DNA of 64,000 nucleotides. Origin: Isoetes taiwanensis. Lineage: Eukaryota; Streptophyta; Lycopodiopsida; Isoetales; Isoetaceae. This document shows positions 41,726 through 54,190 of this stretch, piece by piece. Both the position numbers and the translations under genes were made by a program. The stretch covers positions 62,001 to 126,000 of the forward strand of contig JAJEKV010000487.1 of the NCBI GenBank assembly GCA_021234155.1. Reading direction: 5' to 3'. The notes below the pieces were generated by a model. It was given only the letters and a program-made list of their open reading frames with translations, did not search any database and was not told where the DNA came from. Position 1 is the first letter of the stretch. Every line of letters begins with the position of its first letter.

Positions 41726-44386
41726 GAGATGTAGCAGTCCCCTTTCTTTTATCTCCATTTTTAGGAGCTGGTCACATACTCTATCGCATCATCTTTACCT
41801 AATTTAGTGACCACAACAGGTTTGGAGCCAAATATTGTATACGTGCCTTTGCAAAACTTTGTATTTGCACCAACAGAAAAGTCTTAAGGCCTCTCAAATA
41901 GCACAAATAGAGCCTTGCTATGCAGTGCCGCATCAAAATCCAAACAAACCCTTGCTATACAGTGCCACACCAAAATCTAAACAGATCGCACGGAAAAATA
42001 ATCATATCAAATAATATATAGTCCATTATTATCAATTATATACGTACAGGATAGAGATTTGCAATCACATTAGTCATGTCCAATAATATAAAAAGTTTCT
42101 TTCACTATTACGCTAATATATGTGAGTTCAAAGAGCACCTAAACACAAACAAAAGAATTATAAAGGATCTTCAAAAATTGCATTGTGGAATTTTGAGGGA
42201 ATCACGAGATCTAAAGTGGACCCGAAGTCTTAAATAAACACTAAAGAGCTTAAACTTTTAGAAGTACTTGAAAATGAAATATCCTTTGACCTATTTCCAA
42301 GTGTTTTATATAAATGAATGTACTATATTCCGTTGGTGCACTGTCGTTTTCTCTAGTTTAATCAAGCAACAATGTCGGCACATGTTGTCAAACATGTCAA
42401 TTGGAGCACAACATGGGGGATGTTTGCTAATTAAAAGGCATTAAACCAGTCAGGTTCACATGCAACACATAAGTTGATGTGAGCAACCTTGTCTACATAG
42501 CCAGTGCTCGCGAGACGAATACAATCCAAGGAAGCATAGTTCATAGGTGTTGCTTAGGCAAGGCGGACTAAGAAGGTGATGGAAAACTTGCAGGACTTTT
42601 AAGGAATGCTAGGCAGATTCTCAGATTCTCGTGATGCTTGCCTTGGAAGTCTCATGCTAGTGGGACATATACTCACCATAGGCATCCAAAGTTTATGTAC
42701 TCGTGATATAGCTCCAGGCAAAGCTTGGCCCAGCTAAGAATGCTAAATTGATTCTCGTGATGCTTGCTGTGGAAGGAGTCATACTGAGGGCACATATACT
42801 CATGTGAAGGATCGAGAGGCTATGTACTCATGATGAATCTCCAGGTAAAGCTTGGCCCAGGGGATGATGAGCAAGGTTGGAGTGAGACAAGGCTGATGAA
42901 TAGAAGGACCTGATGGGCATTTAAAAAAAGAAGGCATGTAGTTCATTTCACCCCTTCTTTTTCAAAATCTGCCATCCTTTGTAGCACTTGGACATTGGGA
43001 TCAAACTGTGCCAAAAAGAACATGTGCCAAACATATCAGAGAGTGTCCCAAATCCACCAGAGACAAAAATTTCCAGTACATAAAAAGGAGCTCTCCTTTT
43101 CGTTCCAGTCTGAAATCCTGACTCTCTTATCAAACCATCCCTCTTCATACCATACTCCATGCTACACTTTGCTACCATCATCAAAGGCATCATCAGGCAC
43201 CCATTTATGTGATGCAGCAGCTTCCTCATTCATGGCTATCAACAAGACGTAGGCCAGATCTGAATAAAAAAATTATTGGATCTGTTCATCTAGTTGCAGC
43301 CTCGAATCCTGGGTCTAGCGCAGTAATAACCTACTGTACAGCCCATGTGGAGCCCGAATTCTTGGTCGCAGATTCTTTCTCGCCATTTTTCACCCATTTT
43401 TCTGTTGGCAGAGGAAGGGTCCAAGCAGCAGGCAACCGTTGGAGGTCTATTTTTTAGTCACAGGCTCTTTTAATTCGTTGGGTTCTTCCTTTCTGGTCCG
43501 TTTTCTGCTACATATTCTTACAGTAACTCGCTTCATTGATTCTATCATTCAAATCGGGTTTGTCTGAAGACCCTTCTGCGGCACCGCCCTTTACAACCTC
43601 TGCAAATGCTCTGCTTCTTCTTGCAAAAAGCTCTCGACTCATGATGCTTCTTTTCTTCCGTCATAATGAGGAAAGCTTAGCCCATGTTCTTCCCCTTCCC
43701 TGCTAGACTACTTTGCCTTGCATTCACACCTTTTACGACACGAAACAGCCGTCTTTTAAACAGGGAACGTTTTTCCGACTGCCCCATTTGACCAAATAGT
43801 CTTCTGTTTATGCTTATGGGCGATTCCGAGTTCCGAATCAAGAAAAATACCCTTCGTTTTGAAATGGTCGATGGTGGACGGATTATGGAGATGTGAGCAG
43901 GCTTTGAGGCAGGGTATTTTGGAGTGGAAAAGTCTTTTTCTTGCATAAGGCACGCGTTTTTGAATTTGACGACAAGCTTATAGATGCCGCAAGATAGGAC
44001 GAGCTTGGCTCATGGGGAGCGACAGCGACCATCTGGGGACCACAGAATTGGTAATGTTGCTCATAATTTTGGCCAATCTATCCTTTGTGTTTTGGTTCTT
44101 GGCCATTAAACTGGAATCCTGTAACAGAAGCCGGAAGAAACAGTGTTATCTTTCAAGATCTTTAATTCCACATTCATACTGTGTTGGTCTGTGCTTGTTA
44201 GAAGCTCTACACACTTACCAACAATTCTGGAGCAGTTCCTGCTAGGATTTCTTAGTATAGTAGATTTGGGACTTACATTTTTTGGTATCTGAGATCTCTT
44301 TGATGCAGAGTCCTTTGATGACCATGTCTAAATTCGTTCTTTACTAAATTGCAGAGAAAGGATGCTCCTTCCTAATTCGAAATTAC
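41726..44386. other. Intergenic region upstream of the RLCK gene
   Basis: No supportable gene. It contains the duplication at 42624-42860. A minus-strand frame at 43229-42948 and neighbours look weakly protein-like but match no family. A possible first exon of the kinase gene starts at ATG 44012 (MGSDSDHLGTTEL) and ends at GTAATG (44051); it would splice to the frame that opens near 44355. Confidence 0.45.
42624..42860. repeat. Tandem duplication of about 110 bp
   Basis: Copies 42624-42732 and 42750-42860 share GATTCTCGTGATGCTTGC at the start, CACATATACTCA inside and AAAGCTTGGCCCAG at the end, with substitutions and small indels. Confidence 0.85.
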
Positions 44387-46431
44387 ATGGAGAGAGCTGA
44401 GGGGAGAAATTTGCCTTATATTTTTAATATCTGCTCGGCATCTACACTAGATGCTGACAACTTAGGGGAAGTTGAAGAGAAGACTCTGCTTGACATAAAA
44501 AGTGGACCCAGATTACAACATAATGCAGGTATGCTTCTCTAATATTGGGCAAACTAGAAAGTTTTTGTGCTTCCATGACAAGTGGATATATTTCAACATC
44601 ACAGGCATGTCTTCCCCTAGGGGTCCACTAGAAGGGGCTCGGAGGAGCTCTGAATCTGAAGATAGTTCAACTTCAGAAAGCTACAGTTGCACTACTACAA
44701 TGGATCAAAGTTGTTCTCCGTATCGGATAGGACCAGAAGATGAAGTCTCGACTTCAGAACAACCACATCTCTGCCTTAATCTATGGAAGGATATTGTGGC
44801 AAGGCATTTGCATCCATATACAGCTGCTCAGCATTCAAGGAAAAAGTCCAACCTATTTACTCGTTCTTCCAAACCATCAATAGTTGCATCCCTTCAGCAG
44901 GAGGATTGCACGGTTCATGTTGCTGGACCACTCCTTCCAACTGCAAAAACTGGGTGGAGATGCTTTACCTATCAAGAAATTGCTGCTGCAACAGACTATT
45001 TTTCCTCTGGTGAGGTCCTTAAATAGTATCCAAGATCATAGCTTCAAATGTTGAGATCCTTATGTGAAGCATAACAATTACTTGTCTTATTGCAGATAAC
45101 CTGGTAGGAAAGGGAGGCTATTCAAAAGTTTACAAGGGTTCTCTTCCAGATGGCCAGTTAATTGCAGTAAAGCAGCTTACCAAAGGCGATAGTGAAGAAC
45201 AAAGGGAAAGAGACTTTTTGACAGAGCTGGGAATTCTTGGGCATATTTCTCATCCAAATACCACTGCTCTGCTTGGTTTTTGCATTGAATATGGCCGGTA
45301 TTTAATATTTGATTATCTGCCTCATGGGAGCTTGTCAGATCTTCTTCACGGTGCGCAGCTGCAGCTTGTAATTTGTAATTGTATATTTTCTGGGCATAAC
45401 TTTAACATACTATTCCAGGTCCTAAGGCACAGCTATTCAATTGGCATCTCAGATTTAAGGTGGCAGTAGGGGTGGCACGTGGTCTTCATTATCTTCATGA
45501 GAAGTGCCAAAGACGGATAATTCACAGAGATATTAAGACATCAAATATCCTCCTTGGAATAGAATTTGAACCACAGGTGTGACCTATCACTCTCTTTCCT
45601 TTTAATAAAAATTCGGTTACAGGGAATTTATGCTTCTTGCTCCTCTCAGATTTCAGATTTTGGCCTTGCCAAATGGTTACCTCGACAATGGACGCATCAT
45701 ACAGTAAGCCCTATCGAGGGCACATTTGGGTATGTTCATGCTTTTCTAATCTTAAAAGTCTGCAATGAAAGTTTCTTTAAGTATGCCTAATGCATATAAA
45801 GTTATAATTTCATGGATAGCTCACATTTGTTTCTGAGAAATCATAGTGTCCTGCCATTTATCAAAAACTTCCATAACTAGTCTTGAAATTCTAAGGAACT
45901 CTTTTCGATCCGCATTGACTCATGAAAATGTGGAAAATTTTTCTAGGTATCTTGCGCCAGAGTATGTTATGCATGGAATTGTTGATGAAAAGACAGATGT
46001 CTTTGCCTTTGGAGTGCTGCTACTTGAGCTTATTTCGGGACAGCATCCAGTCGAGACACAAGACGAGCTCACTAAGTTTGTAAGCAATTTACCTAGAGAT
46101 TCTCAAATTGTCTTAGTTAGTTTCACCATGCTAAGTTCACTTAAATGTAGGTAAAACCTATATTGGAAGATGGATATATTCAAGATCTTGCAGACAAGCG
46201 TATAAGAGCATCTTGTACTCCAGAGATCCATCGTCTAGCCTTGACAGCTGCTATCTGTGTCCGACAATCAGCAATCGCTCGTCCATCAATGGCACAGGTA
46301 AGCTCATTCTATAGAACATCTACATTCCATTATTCATAATCCTGATTGGAGGCTGGTCTGCATGGCAGGTCTTACAATTGTTGACGGACCAAAGACATGA
46401 TCCTGAAATGCTAAGAATGGGGTTATCATAA
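44387..46431 (+). CDS. Receptor-like cytoplasmic kinase, RBK1/RBK2 type
   Basis: Plant Ser/Thr kinase without receptor ectodomain; Arabidopsis relatives RBK1/RBK2 bind Rop GTPases. Exons: 44387-44528, 44605-45009, 45096-45350, 45419-45576, 45650-45729, 45947-46079, 46151-46297 and 46369-46431, all with GT-AG borders and matching phases (1383 bases, 460 residues). The N-terminus has the family SPRGPLEG block and a Ser-rich stretch, then [16 protein letters not shown]. Kinase motifs: [12 protein letters not shown] (Gly loop), LIAVKQL (Lys), [13 protein letters not shown] (catalytic Asp), [32 protein letters not shown] and [15 protein letters not shown]. No stop or shift occurs, so it looks functional. 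The start is uncertain: the frame is open back to about 44355, and an upstream exon from 44012 is possible. Confidence 0.9.
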
Positions 46432-49400
46432 GAAAATGAGATATCAATAATTGTGTATAGTGCAGCCCTCAAACTCAGCCTAGGATGGGCCACAGCTAGC
46501 AGAAAAATAATTATTTCAGCACTAACCATTAACAAGGCAAAAGGTTAAGAAACCAAGCCTGAGGCACAATGCTTATGTATTATTTGTATTATGTCAAAAT
46601 GCTGGTTTGGGGTTGTCAAGAAACACTCCAAATCATAATCTTTAATCCAATGAGGCATATTGATTTTCTCAAAACTGATAACATGCTTCTGCTGCTTTTG
46701 GTGGACTGCTGTTATGGAATTCCGTGACGTAATATTCAAAGATAAAAATGCTAATCATTCAACTCAGTGTCTTTTAATTTTTCTGTTTCGGCATGCCCCA
46801 CATGCACAGAACCAATAAACATAGCACATGAAATCATGATCAGAGGGAATAAATACTGATCATAATTCGTTGCCATTAAAAGGAATCAGACCAGGCAACT
46901 ATAAAAGAAACCATTTGAAAAAAGAAAAAGTTCGAACAACCAACCAAATTCTCACTTAGGGGAGGGTCGCCATTCGCGGCGCCCGTCTATTGGCGGCTAC
47001 CAGATTTTATGTTTTAGTGTTTTTTAGGGTTCCTATTACAATTTCGGCCAAAACGCATGCGGCTCCTGCGTCGACCAGAGAGGGCTCTGTCTTCTTAGCC
47101 AAAGAAGACCTTGTCACAACCACTATTTGCTTGTCCACAGCCAGGTATTGATATTGCTATTCATGAGGATGAGGATTCTTGTTGATCTTGAAAATTTTTA
47201 AAGATGACGAAAGTAAATTTCTTGTTTGTTTTTCCTTTCTCTGTCAAAAGCTTATAAGTTTTTTTCCCTTGGAACCAGACCTCATATCCAAATTACCATC
47301 TACAAGCAGGCCATGAAAGCACGAGTCGTTTATAGTGTTTTGAACTAATGCTCTGCATACCTGCTTGTTCGACATTCAAGACAGGATGCAACAGCTATAC
47401 CTGTGCAATTATAGGATTTACTGTGAAAGGAGCTCCGGAAGCTCAATATTTATGTGGGGTTTTCAGAAATCCTGTGAAGGAATTGTAGAGGTATTGTCCA
47501 TCATAGTATTGTTCTTTTTTTTTCTAATCTACATCCTACTCAGGTGTTTGAGAGCATGAGTTAAGCTAATTAGTTTATATATCTATTTTCTACTTTCAGT
47601 CATAATGACTTTACTTTCATACTTTGCAGGAAGGACCTTGCAAGTCCCATGTTTCACAATGTAGTTGCAGAAGATATGCCATCCAACATAAGAAGGTTTT
47701 TTTATTTGCTGAAAGTATTCAGTCATAATAAACTGTGCACCTAGTTCATAATGTAAGAACTATAGAGAAGATACGTTGTCCAACTCAAGAAGGTTTGTTT
47801 ATTTGCTGAAAGTCTTTTCACTACAAAGTTTGCCAATGATTGTTTGTCTGAAATTTGTAGGAATTGTGGCCAGATTTGCAACTGCAAGAAGAGGGGCATG
47901 CACAAGAAGGACCACAGCTGCAATGTCCGGCAGAATTTACACGTCTAGTAGCTTCTCCTCTCAGGTGTGCCAATTGGGATTGGCACAACTCGACACATAA
48001 GGGTCACACTTGTGGCGAATGACATGATGTGTGTTGCTTGCATGAGCTGTAAAGCTGAGAAGCCTGAGCTGCCTGTAGAGCTGGAGACACCCGTAGAGCT
48101 GAGAAGCCAAAGACATAGCAGCCTGCCTTGACTAGAAGTGTAGAGATTATCATCGAAACCACAGTTATGAGGCCAATTTTGAGGCCTTGGGGAGGTGCTG
48201 GAAGACTAAACCATGTTATGACTCCATCTCCTGAAATGTGACCAAAGAGTCCAAATTTAGATTTGGCTGGTATGAGTAGAGTGATCCAGAGTTTACCCTG
48301 CAACCACTGCCAGTGGTTTTGTTCCTTGACTACGTGGGATGCCGATCAAGATTGGTGGGTCCAGATCCAGTAGAAAACTTGATAAGCCTGTTATCACTAT
48401 CAAGATTCAAGACTAGCATAGGTTGGGGTGCACTGCCACATGTGTGGGTTTGCCATTGCAGGAATATATGGATATGGGCTCCTCTTTTGCAAGATATAAT
48501 ATGAGCCTTCACAAGATTGCCATTTTCCATGCCTGTGCTCCAGACATGATCACCAGATTTGATGATGGCATGAGGCCTTTGACAGATGGAGGCAACTAAA
48601 TCTTGCGGTTACATCACAAGATGCTTGGAGGGGTCGAGGAGTAGGATGACATTGTCATTCTTAAGAGTAGTCCATAAGCATCCAGAGTACTTTGGTGATA
48701 CAGTCAAGCCATGGAGGCCACTCACTATACCAGTACCTATATGTAAAAGGGATGACTGTAGCATCAAGCCTCATCTTGAGCAGGGGACTTGGTTTCTGCT
48801 TAACGCATTCTACACAATGATTGTTTGTTTGGCCAATGCTTAATGCATCTTGCGCAATGATTATTTGTCCGTGCAGAGATTCCACCAATCCATTTTACAA
48901 GTTTTATTGTGTTGGTGGCTGCCATCCAATCAAAACTGCAAATTCAACGAATTCATTATTCAGTTTTCAGTTTTCTTAAACATTTAAGACTGCTATGAGA
49001 AATTTAAACAATTTTCATAAGTTCAAAATAGATTGATGACATCAACCATGGTGGTAATTGATTTCAAGATTTTGTTGTGACAAATTTGATTGGATTTTAG
49101 CATCGAATTCTGTTTGTTCTTCAATTTTGGTCATCGTAGCCTTCAATGGGCCAATCTTGGAGCCTACGGGGCTGCCACCTGAGCCTTAGTGGTACTAATA
49201 CCCCCCTCACTTTGCCACCTCATATGTTGAGGTGGCATTGTCAATTTGACGCAAGACGAATCTTGCCATGTAGGATACCTCGTTGGGCATCTTGCAACGT
49301 TGCATGTATAGCCTTGGAGATGCTTACGTGGGTGTTAATTTGATTATGCACTTAAGTGGGCAGCCAATGGACACCCTCCCCTACCGCTAAAGTTTTGTAG

Positions 49401-49850
49401 GATTTTGCGCACTATAAGCGGCGACGATGCCTTGGCCCTACGACTCTCTTGATAACAGTAATGGCGCCTAAAACGATTAGAAAAGAATACATCCTCAAAA
49501 GCAACAACCTAAAGTAATAGTAACCCACAAATAGCTGCAAGCCCCACAAAAAAAGTGGACTGGGGTTTATCCCATAAGCATCGAATCCCAAAATTTGAGT
49601 CAAAAAATCAAAGCACTAGTTGTTTTATACGTGCACGACCGCTTTTAGCGAGGAGTTTCTTCCGGGATTGTAGTTAAAACTTCTTACAGGGCTCCTTGAT
49701 CTTTGAATTTTCCCATTCCATCCACGGTGAAGAAATTAAAAAACCGCCTTGATTTTTCATGTTGCGGGAAAAGGAAGATTAATTAGAAACTTGCGGCGTT
49801 GCAAGGGCTTTAGTAGCAATCTTAAAGGAGGGGTGATCGGTTGATTGGCT
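46432..49850. other. Intergenic region, no confident gene
   Basis: Contains a GC-richer, 5'-UTR-like stretch at 46965-47110, but no continuing gene could be built from it. Short Cys-containing frames at 47365-48000 (CSCRRYAIQHKK, NCGQICNCKKRGMHKK) look like fragments of a metal-binding protein and cannot be assigned. Frames at 48000-48890 match nothing known. Confidence 0.4.
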
Positions 49851-49854
49851 GATC

Positions 49855-50060
49855 CCCCCACCCCCTCCCCCACTTTTCCGCATTTTTTCGCTATGCCACG
49901 TGTCCCGCCTGCGTCGGCTTAATTGCATCTCAACCATTAGATCTACTAATTTTTTGAATCCACGGCTAGGAAAAATAATAAGGTGCTAAGCTTTCTCGCT
50001 ATGGCGTTGCCCTCCCGGCGTCTCGGCCAGATGGGCCCGACATCGCTTCATTTATTCCTT
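49855..50060 (+). promoter_or_regulatory. G-box promoter-like repeat, copy A
   Basis: Contains CCACTTTTCCGC, GCTATGCCACGTGTC (a G-box), CAACCATTAGATCT and TGAATCCACGGCTAGG. The same ordered words recur at 53990-54190. It may be a promoter of a lost or unrecognised gene, or a dispersed repeat. No coding start was linked to it. Confidence 0.4.
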
Positions 50061-51865
50061 GACATAAGCCCAATACTTAGAAGATTTTCCTCCCCATCGC
50101 CTAGTCTCATTTTTTCTTAAATCTCAATTTGTTGAAGCTATGGTTCCTTTCATTGTTTTTGGCCCTAACTAGTGCCACGAGATCGAGAGAAATCGAGGAA
50201 AAAATTGCAAGAGCTGGATTCGAAAGTGCCTTGTGCGTGAACCGCTAACCAAAATAGTATTTTGCTGTTCTTTATTTTACTGGGAACAGTATTGATTTTG
50301 GGAGGATGTTGTGCCAGATTTTGCCTGGCTTTGTGCTTTTATTTTAGTCTTGGCAAAATTCTAGAACGAATTCTAAAATTTGTGCTGAGATACTTATAAC
50401 CGTTCCTAAAATGTCACCAGATGCCAAAGGCGATGCTAGCTTGTGAACAAGTAAAATCCGAACAGGTGCCCAATCTTTTTCCGAATTTGAATTGCATATT
50501 GTGTTTAGTGTTGGTTGTCCTAATGCTAGATATGGATGCTTAGAAAATGCTCAAGATCTGTACAACCTATCAATTCATAGGGAAAGAAACACGTTTTATT
50601 TTGAAAATGGAAATGAGCAGATATTAGTATCCAGACAATTGACGTCCATTCAGTTCAATGAAAAATGGTAGGGTTCATGCTTGTTGTTTTATTGGACATG
50701 CGGCAGCATATTAGTGTCATTTGGTCTTTGTCCTTTTTTTTGCGGGGAAGAATACGGCATGTTCAAATATCTATGGCGGGATGTAAAATAAGTTTTTCAA
50801 AAGGGAAAGCTTTTACATTTCTTAGACCTCAATCCCTCATTATCATTTTTCATTTTAGTTTCTCCGTTCTTGTCGATAGTAGCTTGGCATATGTTGTTCA
50901 TGAGCTTCTTCCTACCAATCTCTGTCCAATCTAACTCTAGCCATTTTTTTTGCACATGACTTAACAAGCTTTTATCTTATGAAGGAACTGATTTTACTGA
51001 ATTGAATGCTGGATTTGCTTATCTTTGTGATGTGAGTTACTAGTTTGTATTTATTTTTTTGTAGACTAATTTCCATTTCAATACCTAGTTGCCTTAATCT
51101 ACCTTTTGCTAATTTGTCTGTTTGAAGAACAATATCTCGAATTAAGCTCTTTCTTACACTTAATGCAATTTGGCGGAGATATTCCATATCCCATATTGTT
51201 GATGAGAAGAGTTCTCTGCTAGACCATTTCCTTATATGAGCATGAGCTTTGGAGCTCTTGCAATAACATGAATAAAGTCTTGGTCTCCGGTTTACGTGAA
51301 TCAAGTGTACGGATCAAGGACTTTTTGCATTTTGTATTGCATGTTCATATAAACAAACTTTCGATAATTTGGCATATCCATGGCGTTGGTCATTTGCATG
51401 CATTCTAGCTAGAGCCAATAATTTTCGTCTCCATTGCTAATGCCCTTTGTGTCGGCATTTAGTGTACTATTTCTCACACCCCATAGCCCTTTGAAGAACA
51501 ATAACATGAAAGCTTGTTGTTTATTTCACCAAGTTATGATCTTGCTCCGGAAAAATCCTTTCAAATATTTCATTTCGCCCTTCTTTGTAATGCTAATTAT
51601 TCAAGTGCAAGTACACGAGAACTAACATCAAGGATTCTTATCTCAAAGCCACTAGGATTGCTACTTTTCTTGATCATTCATCTTTTTTCCCGGCCAGGTC
51701 TTACTATATTTTATTTACGTCTAATTAATCAAGGTCTAAGATCCCAAAGAGGCATGAAAGTGTTTCTTAAACATGCTTATCGTTTGTTTCTACTTATGTG
51801 GCCCATTCGTTGACATCATGATGATTGCCCCGTGTCAAAAAGAACCATTCTTATGGCGGTATATC
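50061..51865. other. Intergenic region, no gene seen
   Basis: AT-rich DNA with several short frames on both strands (for example minus 51304-50972) that match no family I recognise. The missing 5' part of the SAR1 relic was looked for here and not found. Confidence 0.45.
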
Positions 51866-52085
51866 CAAATCCAAATCGATGATTCTCTTGGGCCGGTACC
51901 ATTTCCGGTGCTTGGTAACAAGATTGACATCCCCGCAGCAGCCTTCGGAAGATGAACTCGAGTCATTACCTTGGATTAACCAATTACCACGACAGAAAAG
52001 GAAACGCATCCTTGGATGAGACAATACGCCCAATTGAAATTTTTATGTGCGATTGTATACGAAAAATGGGTTATGGTGAAAGTTA
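51866..52085 (+). pseudogene. SAR1-like small GTPase, C-terminal relic
   Basis: SAR1 starts COPII coat assembly at the ER. Here only the C-terminal half is visible, in three frames. IDDSLGPVPFPVLGNKIDIP contains the guanine-specificity motif NKID. After a one-base shift SEDELES follows, matching the family's ASEDELR. Then, in the third frame, LTNYHDRKGNASL and ETIRPIEIFMCDCIRKMGYG run to TAA at 52083-52085; these match RPxEVFMCSIVRKMGYGEGF of SAR1 proteins. The P-loop and switch regions were not found upstream. The last part is cut off after GYGE, so the usual WLSQYI end is lost. The short contiguous fragment suggests a truncated retrocopy or an old gene remnant. Confidence 0.75.
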
Positions 52086-53985
52086 AATGGCCGTCGCGAA
52101 GACATTAAGTAGCTTTGGTGATGATTTACAAATTCATTCCGAGTAAAAAGGTTGGTAGCCTTTGTTTAATGGTCCTTTGGTCACTTCTCTTTAGATAATG
52201 CGTGGTATGCCCATCAATGTGTCGAAACTTGTGATCGATTCCACTTGGGGAATAAACTAGGTGGTTCAGAGTGATGCTCAATAAGTTGCACAATAATCAC
52301 TGCGAGTTTGGCGGATCTGTTTTTTAGTACCTTGAGAAGGATTCGAGGATTAAGTGAAATGTAATGAAGAGTTCTTTGTATGCGTTGAAGTTTTGTTGCA
52401 TTTAACATAGTTGAACATTAAAACTTCGATGGAATTGCTCTATCGGCCCAGAATGTGATAAAGGAACAAGAAATGTGATCGATGTTTGTAAATGGACAAA
52501 ACCCGAACGCAAGATGCTGCGCCAAGTCTTAATTTTTTCGTATATTGTATTAGGAGATATTTTGTTGTCACTGATTTTTCAAATAGAAAACAAAGAGGCG
52601 TAAAGTTTTGAAACTTTGTGTTGTCCTAGAGGGTTATAATGTTATGTTGGTTTTTCATTGTTCTCTTGTTTGGGCGGATGTTGGGTGTTGCCAAGAAGGA
52701 TGGATGCCGCGAGAATAGATATGACATTAACTCCAATTTGCATGCACGAAAAACTTTGGGATATGTTGGGGTTATTAACCCAATTTTATAATTATGGAGC
52801 ATCTAGAGCAAGAGAAAAAAAGTAACTTAAAAAACGGGGAGAGATTTAGCAAGAGAAACGGATTAAAGCTTCTCAAAGGAATAGAGATCTACAATGAGCT
52901 AAAAAAGGGGCGTTTTATCAGTGGTTATGTCAGGGCCAGAGAAAAATCTCAGCTTTACAACCCTGGCAGAAGATAGTCTTGGTTATTAGTTTCATCTGAT
53001 TTGATCGAATGGCCGGTGAGATCCTGAATTCAGATATGTGGTACATTGGTCTTCTCGCTAACAACATCGTAACGATGTAACGATGTTGTTCACATGGAGA
53101 TCATCTAGCTAAGATAGTAGGTGAAGGGTCTATAATTGAATTGTTTTTGTAATTCTTCTGCATTGTTTTTTTTGTCCACTCTAGGACAAGCTGAGTTTTC
53201 CTCTCTTTCTCCTTTAGGCTTTTTCAGTCCCATAGGTTTCTTGGTCTATATAAACGGAAAAAATAATTCTAATCCATGTGGCAATGCCATGTGTTTTGTG
53301 TTTTAAAGTGGGATTTTGTTCCTTGTTTATGCCCTCGTGTCATTATAATAAACAAACTCTCTAAAGTCACAAGCATGTGGAGATCATCTAAGAAAAATTA
53401 TTGCACATTTTAAAATGTTAAACTACAAATTGCACAAGGTCATTATGATTATTGAGTTACTAAGCTCTTCTGTACAATGTACATATGCCATTGTATAAGT
53501 TCTTCAACATCTTATACCTTGTTAGGGAACATACATCATAAAAACAAATTAATGTCTTAACATTGCAGATTTACATAATTGTAGAGCCTTGTATGGAAGT
53601 CCTCTTTTGAACTTGCACTTGGTCCTTTGAATACAAGACTGGATTGTGTCCAAATTTGATAGTTCAATTGAAGCCTAATCCAATTATAATACAAAGCATA
53701 CTAGACCTTGTATAATCTACTAAGTTATTGTTGCTAGATGGCATAAAGGGACCACTTCCCGTACGAGGGGGAACCGTACATTTGTAAAACGCCGCCGCGA
53801 TGCGGATTCTTCCTATCAGAGACCCAATAAGGGAAGCACAATGTAAGATTCAGATATTAATACATATTCTCTTAGCATGCCGCTGAAATTCAAATTACTA
53901 CAATTAAAATTACCAACACAAATCCATCTGCCTAGCCTTCTTCCCAACCCTGCAGTTCTGCTAGTTCTTTTTTCTTCTTTTTAGC
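52086..53985. other. Intergenic region, no gene seen
   Basis: No coding match. An 11-bp perfect inverted repeat with a 9-base spacer (AACAACATCGT...ACGATGTTGTT) lies at about 53060-53090. Confidence 0.5.
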
Positions 53986-53987
53986 AG

Positions 53988-54190
53988 GGTTGCCTACCCG
54001 AGCTGCCCACTTTTCTGCGATTCTAGCTATGCCACGTGTCGTGCCACGTCACCTAAAATCATCTTGAGCCGTCAGATTCTCTAATTTCGAATCCTACGGC
54101 CAGGGAAATTAGAAAACCCAAGAAATTCTCTGTTGTGCCTCTGGCAAAGAACAGGCCCAACTCGGCTATGGCAGATCCGGTTCTGCATTA
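53988..54190 (+). promoter_or_regulatory. G-box promoter-like repeat, copy B
   Basis: CCCACTTTTCTGCG, GCTATGCCACGTGTC (G-box), a second CCACGTCACC, GCCGTCAGATTCTCTAATTT and GAATCCTACGGCCAGG occur in the same order as in copy A at 49.9 kb. It lies upstream of the KxDL gene on the same strand. A donor site (ACTG/GTAAGT, 54267) may end a 5' UTR exon that splices to the acceptor at 55995. That link is inference. Confidence 0.45.

Noticed and set aside
42948-43229. 93-codon minus-strand frame with Trp/Met-rich sequence
   Set aside because: No recognisable motif and no partner exons; the same DNA has equally long frames on the plus strand.
47365-48000. Cys-containing frames resembling a CXC/TSO1-type domain
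   Set aside because: Cysteine spacing does not fit the family, pieces are in different frames and no exon chain joins them.
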